From a virus, in IMG/VR virus record IMGVR_UViG_3300017779_000120, positions 1 to 26,800 of that record: DNA of 26,800 nt. The stretch is one strand, 5' to 3'. Below are positions 22,036-26,800 of this stretch, one piece after another; positions within the stretch are counted from its first letter, which is position 1; each line of letters starts with the position of its first letter. The position numbers and the translations under genes were made by a program. The notes beneath the pieces are model-generated. The model made no database searches and had not been told where the DNA came from. It saw nothing but the letters and a program-made list of their open reading frames with translations.

Positions 22036-22125
22036 CGACGATACCGCTCAGGTCACGCTCTGGAGTATCTCACTGGACGCTCACGGTGAACGCTGGTTTA
22101 CCCTCTGTCGTGACGGCTCTCTGGA

Positions 22126-22141
22126 CTAGGGCAATCCCTAG
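22126..22141. other. Perfect 6-bp-stem hairpin
   Basis: CTAGGG, a 4-nt CAAT loop and CCCTAG form a perfect inverted repeat within the gene-free region. There is no T run after it on either strand, so a terminator is unlikely. Confidence 0.5.
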
Positions 22142-22167
22142 GTGATCCGTTGAACGTCTGACAGGCT

Positions 22168-22179
22168 ACGGTAAACCGT
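22168..22179. other. Small inverted repeat
   Basis: ACGGT and ACCGT flank two A residues. It is a short palindrome of operator size inside the structured left half of the control region. It may also be chance. Confidence 0.35.
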
Positions 22180-22412
22180 TTCCAGTGTCGAAGGCGGCTT
22201 ACCCTCTGCAACCTCTGACGCGTGTTGCTGACTTTGGCTTTCGGGGACTTTGGATTGCCTCTGTCCCGTACTCGTTACCATAACCCTCTAACCTCTGCGA
22301 GGGATCTCGTTGCGGCTTTCCGGAATCCGGTAGCGACATGCGCTGAGATGAGTACACCTTGCCTGAATGTTTTTGGACTGTCAACAGGGACACGTAAAAA
22401 AACTTTGTGTGA

Positions 22413-22458
22413 ATATTACCACTAAAGAATTCTTGACGGGGTGAATCGTCTGTGGTAA
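22413..22458. promoter_or_regulatory. TTACCAC motif cluster with -35-like TTGACG
   Basis: ATATTACCAC at 22413-22422 is followed 9 bp later by CTTGAC (22432-22437), and GTGGTAA at 22452-22458 forms an inverted copy of TTACCAC. The same ATATTACCAC-then-CTTGAC layout recurs at the strong promoter near 22838. No good -10 box follows here (TAAGCG at the 17-bp spacing), so it may be an operator or a degenerate promoter. Confidence 0.4.
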
Positions 22459-22507
22459 GCGCGAGTGACTGGTGTCTGCCTGAGGGTACTTCTCTGGCTC
22501 ACACACT

Positions 22508-22558
22508 CGTGTTACCTGTGTTACCTGTGTTACCTGCGGGTGTGTTACCTGTGTTACT
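22508..22558. repeat. Iteron array of 9-bp repeats
   Basis: Units of TGTGTTACC start at 22508 (first base C), 22517, 22526, 22541 and 22550 (last base T). A 6-bp TGCGGG insert separates the third and fourth. The last unit leads into a perfect inverted repeat, GTTACT-TTT-AGTAAC at 22553-22567. Short, tandem, same-direction repeats like this are typical initiator-protein binding sites. Confidence 0.8.
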
Positions 22559-22580
22559 TTTAGTAACCCTGTGTGTAACC

Positions 22581-22617
22581 TGTGGATAACTCGGGCCTGT
22601 GGAAAACCTGTGGATAA
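22581..22617. other. Cluster of three DnaA-box-like sites
   Basis: TGTGGATAA, the complement of the consensus DnaA box TTATCCACA, occurs exactly at 22581-22589 and 22609-22617. A one-mismatch copy (TGTGGAAAA) lies between them at 22598-22606. All three have the same orientation. Two exact copies within 37 bp are unlikely by chance. Confidence 0.75.
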
Positions 22618-22715
22618 CTTGGGCCGGGGGCCGGGGTTGACGCATGTCGTCGCGCGTGGTTGCCACCCAAGTTTGCAAGAGGGTAATTTTAGAAAAAGGG
22701 GTAATAATACCTAAA

Positions 22716-22751
22716 TTAACTCGTGTGCTAACCCTTTGTTTTAACTCGTGT
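22716..22751. repeat. Pair of 11-bp direct repeats
   Basis: TTAACTCGTGT occurs at 22716-22726 and 22741-22751, 25 bp apart, just to the right of the AT-rich segment of the candidate origin. It could be a second class of protein-binding site. Confidence 0.6.
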
Positions 22752-22837
22752 TTCCTTGGGCGGCCTAAAGGAGACTAAATAGGGTGGAAACTAAAGAGGT
22801 AATTAGTATTCTTATGAAATATTACCACAAATAAAGC

Positions 22838-22866
22838 TTGACTTTTGGATAAAAGTATGGTATAAT
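22838..22866 (+). promoter_or_regulatory. Strong sigma-70 promoter for the packaging operon
   Basis: TTGACT (22838-22843), a 17-bp spacer and TATAAT (22861-22866) make a near-perfect housekeeping promoter. TGG just before the -10 box gives an extended -10. The upstream side is AT-rich and holds the ATATTACCAC motif at 22819-22828. Transcription would start near 22873 and read the terminase and virion genes, so host RNA polymerase with host sigma should suffice. Confidence 0.8.
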
Positions 22867-22908
22867 ATATTCAGATATTAAGTATTACTAATAAAGGGTT
22901 CGTATAGA

Positions 22909-22938
22909 TCCCCTCATCTGTATACTTAAGTTAGGGGA
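22909..22938 (+). promoter_or_regulatory. Possible 5' leader stem
   Basis: TCCCCT (22909-22914) can pair with AGGGGA (22933-22938) in the presumed leader transcript. A GGG at 22896-22898 offers a competing partner. The right arm contains the ribosome site of the short leader frame that follows, so folding could control its translation. The evidence is only base pairing. Confidence 0.3.
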
Positions 22939-22941
22939 CTC

Positions 22942-22977
22942 ATGCGAAACCGTGTAAAACAGACAGGTACTGGATAA
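22942..22977 (+). CDS. Possible 11-residue leader peptide
   Basis: This is an ATG frame of 11 codons (MRNRVKQTGTG) behind AGGGG. Its stop TAA overlaps the start of the next gene (TAATG at 22975-22979). The following gene has only a weak ribosome site of its own, so ribosomes finishing this peptide could restart there. It is too short to judge by composition, and chance cannot be excluded. Confidence 0.3.
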   Translation: MRNRVKQTGTG

Positions 22978-23387
22978 TGTCAGACGAAGACACCCAAGAA
23001 CCGCCAAAGAGAGGCCGTGGCCGTCCAAAAAAAGGAGAAATTGTAGCAAAAAAGAAGGGTTCTAGAGGAATCCGAGGTCGTCCAAAGGGCGATGCTGCAA
23101 TAATTAACGAGTACAAGGCCCGTATGCTGGCTAGTCCTAAGTCAGCCAGAGTTTTAGAAACCATATTTGAAGCTGCACTAGACCACGATCACAAGAATCA
23201 AGCTGCTGCGTGGAAACTAGTGATGGATCGTATTCTGCCAGTAGGTGCATTTGAGAAGGAAGTGGTAAAAGATGCAGGGAGAAGTGCAATACAGATCAAC
23301 ATTACTGGCGTTGGAGCTACAGAAGTTTTTACTAGCCCTGAAGAGGGAGAAACTATCGATGGAGAAGCAGTCGATGTCACAGGATAA
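22977..23387 (+). CDS. Probable terminase small subunit with two AT-hooks
   Basis: This is a 136-residue protein. Two AT-hook cores lie in a basic N-terminus, RGRGRPKKG at about residues 12-20 and RGIRGRPKGD at about residues 30-39. A helical core follows (INEYKARMLASPKSARVLE, then DHDHKNQAAAWKLVMDRIL), and the tail is acidic. AT-hooks would grip AT-rich DNA. The position as first gene of the packaging operon, three genes before the large terminase, suggests a pac/cos-recognising small terminase subunit. It could instead be a transcription or nucleoid protein. The promoter at 22838 reads directly into it. Confidence 0.6.
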   Translation: MSDEDTQEPPKRGRGRPKKGEIVAKKKGSRGIRGRPKGDAAIINEYKARMLASPKSARVLETIFEAALDHDHKNQAAAWKLVMDRILPVGAFEKEVVKDAGRSAIQINITGVGATEVFTSPEEGETIDGEAVDVTG

Positions 23388-23676
23388 GGTTAACGCATCA
23401 CTCAAAGAAGCTCTGGACTACGTTGTACGGGTAGGTGATGCTACTTCTCAGTTAGTTAACGTTGCTGTTCTCTTTGGTGACAACGCTAACGAGTCCGTCT
23501 CAGGACGCTCCCACAGGCTCAAGGACAACTCTAAGGCTTGGGCATGGATGAACGCATCTATTAACTTTGTGTTTGATGATGACCACTGTGAACGTGCTTT
23601 TCTCAACGATGTGACTAGGGCTGCAAAGACAATGAACCAGTCTAAGCCTAAGAAAAAAACAACTAAGAAAAAATGA
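23374..23676 (+). CDS. Conserved small phage protein (NES-SGRSHR type), function unknown
   Basis: I chose the ATG at 23374, with GGAG 9 nt upstream (100 residues). An ATG at 23359, behind AGGGAG, would add five residues. The frame open to 23272 is a shadow. The core reads KEALDYVVRVGDATSQLVNV, then FGDNANESVSGRSHR, then AWMNASINFVFDDDHC, and the tail is very Lys-rich (SKPKKKTTKKK). Proteins with this Asn-Glu-Ser...Gly-Arg-Ser-His-Arg and Asp-His-Cys pattern are common next to endolysin or terminase genes of podoviruses, but I know of no proven role. It overlaps the terminase small subunit gene by 14 bp and the endolysin by 4 bp. Confidence 0.62.
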   Translation: MSQDKVNASLKEALDYVVRVGDATSQLVNVAVLFGDNANESVSGRSHRLKDNSKAWAWMNASINFVFDDDHCERAFLNDVTRAAKTMNQSKPKKKTTKKK

Positions 23677-24014
23677 AGTACTTTACAGTAGACGAGTTCA
23701 ACTGTCAACACACTGGTGAAAACCAGATGGACCCTGAGTTCATGGAAAAGCTAGATAAACTCAGAGATCACTGTGGTTTTCCTTTTGTTATCACTAGCGG
23801 CTACAGGTCACCCCAGCACCCGATAGAAGCAAAGAAAGATGTACCGGGAACTCACGCGCAAGGCATAGCAGCAGACATCAAAATAACTAACTCTGCTCAA
23901 CGGTACACGATTATAAGAGAAGCTTTGGAGATGGGTTTCGCTGGGGTTGGCGTCGCTAGTGACTTTATTCACGTAGACACAAGGGGTTCTGCCCCAGTAA
24001 TCTGGACTTACTAA
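23673..24014 (+). CDS. Endolysin, M15-family peptidase
   Basis: This is a 113-residue zinc peptidase of the M15_3 type that cleaves peptide links in peptidoglycan (L-Ala-D-Glu or D-Ala-D-Ala endo/carboxypeptidase). The zinc ligands are visible: His61 and Asp68 in THAQGIAADI and His100 in FIHVDTR. SGYRSPQHP at about residues 42-50 is the family's substrate-site block. There is no signal peptide, so it needs a holin to reach the wall. The holin candidates are far away at 1322-1864. Its ATG overlaps the stop of the gene before it (ATGA). Confidence 0.85.
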   Translation: MKYFTVDEFNCQHTGENQMDPEFMEKLDKLRDHCGFPFVITSGYRSPQHPIEAKKDVPGTHAQGIAADIKITNSAQRYTIIREALEMGFAGVGVASDFIHVDTRGSAPVIWTY

Positions 24015-24019
24015 AAACA

Positions 24020-25270
24020 GTGACTGACTTAAACGTACAGTTACTACCGTGGCAACAAGAAGTCTATTCTGACTCAACACGGTTCAAGGTAGTTGCTGCA
24101 GGACGACGGACAGGAAAGTCTAGACTTGCAGCGTGGATGTTAATTATCAATGCACTACAGTCCGACAAAGGGCAAGTGTTTTACGTTGCGCCTACTCAGG
24201 GACAAGCCCGTGACATCATGTGGCAAACTCTCTTAGAGCTAGGACACCCTGTGATTGCAGGATCACACATCAACAACCTGCAGATCAGGCTGGTCAACGG
24301 GGCCACGATTAGTCTCAAAGGAGCCGACAGGCCAGAGACAATGCGTGGTGTGTCCTTGAAGTTTCTCGTGATGGACGAGTACGCAGACATGAAGCCTGAC
24401 GTATGGGAGCAGATTCTTCGTCCAGCACTAGCTGACCAAAAGGGATCAGCAATGTTTATAGGTACTCCTATGGGCAGGAACCACTTCTACGAACTGTATA
24501 AACTTGCGGAGCTAGGAGACGATGAAACTTACAAGGGGTGGCACTTTACCAGTTATGACAACCCCATACTCGACCCTGAAGAAATTGACACAGCAAAGAA
24601 GTCCATGTCGAGTTACGCCTTCCGACAAGAGTTTATGGCCTCATTTGAAGCAAGAGGCTCCGAAATGTTTAAAGAAGGCTGGGTCCAGTTTGGTGAAGAA
24701 CCAGACGTAGGCGATTACTATATTGCTGTCGACCTCGCAGGATTTGAAGACGTAAACAAAAAACGAACTAAGAACACTAAACTAGATGAAACCGCAATCG
24801 CTGTTGTTAAAGTTAATCCTGATGGTTGGTACGTTGATAACATTGTACATGGGCGGTGGAGCCTTAACGAGACTGCCACCAAGATATTTCAGACCGTTAG
24901 AGATTACAGACCCGTTAGTGTTGGTATTGAAAAAGGAATTGCTAAACAAGCTGTAATGTCTCCTCTGAGCGATCTGATGAAGCGGTACGGAACATTTTTT
25001 AGGGTAGAAGAACTAACCCACGGTAACCGAAAGAAAACTGACAGGGTTATGTGGGCTTTACAAGGACGGTTTGAAAACGGCTACGTTAGCTTAAACAAAG
25101 GTGAGTGGAACAACAGATTCTTAGATCAACTGTTTCAGTTTCCAGATGTGCTAACACACGATGACTTAGTTGACGCACTCGCGTACATAGACCAGTTAGC
25201 ACAAGTAGCGTACGACTACGACTACGAAATTGACGACCACGAAATACTAGACGTAATAGCAGGATACTAA
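24020..25270 (+). CDS. Terminase large subunit
   Basis: This is a 416-residue packaging motor with an ATPase and a nuclease domain. Walker A is AAGRRTGKS (27-34, Lys33) and Walker B is LKFLVMDEYAD (Asp119, Glu120). The RNase-H-like nuclease has IAVDLAGFED (Asp237), GIEKG (Glu303) and THDDLVDALAY (Asp380, Asp381, Asp384). It cuts concatemeric DNA and pumps it into the capsid through the portal. The start is GTG 5 bp after the endolysin and has no clear ribosome site, so reinitiation from the previous gene is likely. All catalytic residues appear intact. Confidence 0.93.
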   Translation: MTDLNVQLLPWQQEVYSDSTRFKVVAAGRRTGKSRLAAWMLIINALQSDKGQVFYVAPTQGQARDIMWQTLLELGHPVIAGSHINNLQIRLVNGATISLKGADRPETMRGVSLKFLVMDEYADMKPDVWEQILRPALADQKGSAMFIGTPMGRNHFYELYKLAELGDDETYKGWHFTSYDNPILDPEEIDTAKKSMSSYAFRQEFMASFEARGSEMFKEGWVQFGEEPDVGDYYIAVDLAGFEDVNKKRTKNTKLDETAIAVVKVNPDGWYVDNIVHGRWSLNETATKIFQTVRDYRPVSVGIEKGIAKQAVMSPLSDLMKRYGTFFRVEELTHGNRKKTDRVMWALQGRFENGYVSLNKGEWNNRFLDQLFQFPDVLTHDDLVDALAYIDQLAQVAYDYDYEIDDHEILDVIAGY

Positions 25271-25271
25271 T

Positions 25272-25406
25272 ATGAGTTTGTTTTGGAAAGAGTTTACAAA
25301 AAATATAAACTCACCTAAAGTTTTTAGACCGTTTAATACCTACGGAATATACGCAATCAGCGCCTTTGTGTTTTTTACACTAGGGTACTGTGTTGCTGTA
25401 ATTTAA
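25272..25406 (+). CDS. 44-residue membrane protein
   Basis: This is a short frame starting 1 bp after the terminase stop. A basic, polar N-terminal half (MSLFWKEFTKNINSPKVF) is followed by one hydrophobic segment at about residues 25-43 (IYAISAFVFFTLGYCVAVI), so it is a single-span membrane protein with the N-terminus probably in the cytoplasm. It lies between the terminase and portal genes and fills the gap between them almost exactly. It has no strong ribosome site and may depend on coupling. It could be a lysis helper, but function is unknown. Confidence 0.5.
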   Translation: MSLFWKEFTKNINSPKVFRPFNTYGIYAISAFVFFTLGYCVAVI

Positions 25407-25416
25407 GGAACTCAAC

Positions 25417-26800
25417 ATGGCAGATGAAATTTACAGCCCAGACCCACTGATGATCCAAGAGTCCTTGGAAGAGTGGGTAATGACAAAGTGTGAAGACTGG
25501 CGCGATTACTACGAGTCAAACTACGAAGAGCGTTTCGAAGAGTACTACCGTTTGTGGCGTGGTCAGTGGGATCCAAACGATTCTCAACGAGGATCAGAGC
25601 GATCTCGAATTATTTCACCTGCCTTACAACAAGCCGTAGAGTCTAACGTCGCAGAACTAGAAGAAGCTACATTTGGTCGCGGTAAGTTTTTTGATATACA
25701 AGACGACGTAAACGACCCACAAAATCAGGACATGACGTACCTGCGTAAAAAACTAACTGAAGACTTTGAAACCTGTAAAGTTCGTAAAGCAGTAGCAGAA
25801 TGTCTCATCAACGCTGCAGTTTTCGGAACAGGAATCGGTGAAGTAGTTTTAGAAGAAATAAAAGAAATGGCTCCAGCAACTGAGCCAATTATGGGCGGTG
25901 ACCTTCAAGCAGTCGGAGTAAACGTTACTGACCGCGTTATCGTAAAACTAAAGCCAGTACTCCCTCAAAACTTTTTGATTGATCCTGTGGCTACCTCAGT
26001 GGAAGATGCTTACGGTGTAGCTGTCGATGAGTTTGTTAGTAAGCACAGCGTTGAGTTACTACAAGAGCAAAACATCTACAGAGACGCGTTTATTGAGTCT
26101 GCAGCCGCAGATACAGACTTAGAACCCGATCAAGACCTGACCCTCTACAATGATGACAAGGTTCGGTTGACTAAGTACTACGGTCTCGTGCCTCGTGAGC
26201 TTTTGGAAGAAGAAGGCGTAGAAGTAGAAGAAGACTCGATGTACGTCGAAGCAATCGTAGTTATTGCTAACGGCGGTACTCTTCTCAAGGCAGAAGCCAA
26301 CCCCTACATGATGAACGACCGCCCTGTCGTTGCATTTCCTTGGGATGTCGTCCCCGGACGCTTCTGGGGTCGTGGTGTTTGTGAGAAAGGTTACAACAGC
26401 CAAAAGGCGCTTGATACAGAGCTTAGAGCAAGAATAGACGCTTTGAGTCTCACAATTCATCCAATGATGGCTGTGGACGCTACCCGGCTTCCTAGAGGGG
26501 CTAAACCAGAAGTTCGACCCGGTAAGATGATCTTAACTAACGGAGATCCTCGTGAAGTACTCCAGCCGTTTAACTTCGGACAAGTTGGACAAATCACTTT
26601 CGCACAAGCAGCGTCGCTTCAGCAGATGGTTCAGCAGGCTACAGGAGCAGTTGATTCAGCAGGAATTGCTGGCAGTGTTAACGGTGAAGCTACTGCCGCT
26701 GGTATTTCTATGTCTCTTGGGGCTATTATTAAACGCCACAAGCGGACTCTGATTAACTTCCAGCAGTCGTTTTTGTTACCGTTTGTAACCAAAGCTGCAC
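25417..26800 (+). CDS. Portal protein (N-terminal 461 residues, runs off the window)
   Basis: The ATG at 25417 follows AAGGAA at a proper distance, and the frame stays open to the end of the window. The visible sequence is very acidic at the start (MADEIYSPDPLMIQESLEEW, CEDWRDYYESNYEERFEEYY). It then has a wing-like part with PVLPQNFLIDP and AIVVIANGGTLLKAEANPY, and PYMMNDRPVVAFPWDVVPGR then FWGRGVCEKGYNSQKALD, which is the typical block of podovirus portals around residue 300-330. A Gln/Ala helix near the end (QAASLQQMVQQATG) fits the portal stem. The portal dodecamer is the DNA gate and meets the adaptor encoded at 3027. Order terminase-portal supports the call. Confidence 0.87.
   Translation, partial: MADEIYSPDPLMIQESLEEWVMTKCEDWRDYYESNYEERFEEYYRLWRGQWDPNDSQRGSERSRIISPALQQAVESNVAELEEATFGRGKFFDIQDDVNDPQNQDMTYLRKKLTEDFETCKVRKAVAECLINAAVFGTGIGEVVLEEIKEMAPATEPIMGGDLQAVGVNVTDRVIVKLKPVLPQNFLIDPVATSVEDAYGVAVDEFVSKHSVELLQEQNIYRDAFIESAAADTDLEPDQDLTLYNDDKVRLTKYYGLVPRELLEEEGVEVEEDSMYVEAIVVIANGGTLLKAEANPYMMNDRPVVAFPWDVVPGRFWGRGVCEKGYNSQKALDTELRARIDALSLTIHPMMAVDATRLPRGAKPEVRPGKMILTNGDPREVLQPFNFGQVGQITFAQAASLQQMVQQATGAVDSAGIAGSVNGEATAAGISMSLGAIIKRHKRTLINFQQSFLLPFVTKAA

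Larger units (their letters stand above)
22508..22730. other. Candidate replication origin
   Basis: An iteron array, a DnaA-box cluster, a GC-rich block (22621-22665) and then an AT-rich stretch (about 22684-22720, including GTAATTTTAGAAAAA and TAATAATACCTAAATTAA) follow in the order seen in theta-type origins of plasmids and bacterial chromosomes. It lies between the divergent early and packaging operons, the usual place for an origin. No phage initiator gene of the Rep or lambda O type was recognised, so host DnaA or an unrecognised small early protein would have to bind. This is an inference from sequence layout. Confidence 0.5.
21885..22976. other. Gene-free divergent control region
   Basis: This is a stretch of 1.09 kb without a convincing gene, between the early minus-strand operon and the plus-strand packaging operon. 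The part next to the early operon (21885-22400) is moderately GC-rich and full of short inverted and direct repeats. The middle (22508-22730) has iterons, DnaA-box-like sites and an AT-rich segment. The right part (22810-22976) has a strong plus-strand promoter and a leader. The open frames of about 60 codons here have no ribosome sites and low-complexity, arginine- or cysteine-rich products, so I do not treat them as genes. Confidence 0.8.

Noticed and set aside
22379-22384. Minus-strand TTGACA as an early -35 box
   Set aside because: The hexamer is perfect, but no -10-like hexamer lies 16-18 bp downstream.
21938-22425. Three frames of 63-67 codons in the control region
   Set aside because: They have no ribosome sites, and Cys/Arg/Ser-rich products of random character. 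The region instead shows repeats and hairpins.
22508-22558. Short tandem repeats considered as a CRISPR array
   Set aside because: Units are 9 bp and directly adjacent, with no spacers of 25-40 bp.
22704-22731. Minus-strand promoter TTAGCA-16 bp-TATTAT for the early operon
   Set aside because: Two mismatches in the -35 box and a short spacer make it too weak to list as a feature. It is a candidate only, and I found no clear early promoter.
21885-22976. tRNA genes in the control region
   Set aside because: I looked for the T-arm GGTTCRAnYCC and an acceptor pairing on both strands and saw none.
26119-26460. Minus-strand frame of 113 codons inside the portal gene
   Set aside because: It is opposite to a clear portal sequence, Cys/Phe-rich without motif, and has no ribosome site.
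1-26800. Prophage or temperate features (integrase, repressor, attachment sites) and a T7-type RNA polymerase
   Set aside because: No such gene is visible in the window. Parts of the genome lie outside, so absence holds only for this stretch.

Overview
The window looks like the genome of a strictly lytic, tailed double-stranded DNA phage of podovirus type, probably infecting a marine proteobacterium. The evidence is a T7-type replication set (family A DNA polymerase, primase-helicase, endonuclease I, ssDNA-binding protein), a cobalamin-dependent (class II) ribonucleotide reductase, short-tail adaptor and nozzle proteins of the SU10 kind, and a terminase-portal module. I see no T7-like RNA polymerase, integrase or repressor here. 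The gene set recalls the cobavirus/roseophage SIO1 group (Zobellviridae). That is an inference from content and order, not from a database search.

Layout. (1) Positions 1-10646, plus strand: end of a tail appendage gene, a tail-assembly-chaperone-like gene, a lysis patch with two holin-like membrane proteins, a collagen-like virion protein, the head-tail adaptor, the tail nozzle, three large probable ejection (internal virion) proteins and one 59-codon gene. (2) Positions 10641-21884, minus strand: a dense, mostly overlapping replication and early block. In transcription order it runs from a cysteine-peptidase-like early gene, through a run of very small genes (membrane peptides, zinc ribbons, a minimal sigma-70 region 4 protein), to ssDNA-binding protein, primase-helicase, DNA polymerase, three PD-(D/E)XK nucleases including endonuclease I and a Cas4-like one plus a nuclease-fold protein, a 2-oxoglutarate/Fe(II) oxygenase, a DUF3310 protein and the class II reductase. 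The two transcription units converge and their last genes overlap by 6 bp. (3) Positions 21885-22976: a 1.1-kb gene-free control region between divergent units. It has a 9-bp iteron array, three DnaA-box-like sites, an AT-rich stretch, several inverted and direct repeats and a near-consensus sigma-70 promoter. (4) Positions 22942-26800, plus strand: a possible leader peptide, a probable small terminase subunit, a conserved small gene, an M15 endolysin, the large terminase subunit, a small membrane protein and the portal gene, which runs off the window.

How it works together. Early minus-strand genes would be read by host RNA polymerase and supply host-modifying small proteins, then the replication machine. 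The reductase and nucleases supply nucleotides from host DNA and ribonucleotides. The plus-strand packaging and virion genes start from a strong sigma-70 promoter in the same control region. The most unusual part is that control region, which looks like a theta-type (iteron plus DnaA box) origin inside a phage with T7-type replication genes. Also notable are the minimal sigma region 4 protein and the collagen-like protein in which five repeat glycines are replaced by glutamate.
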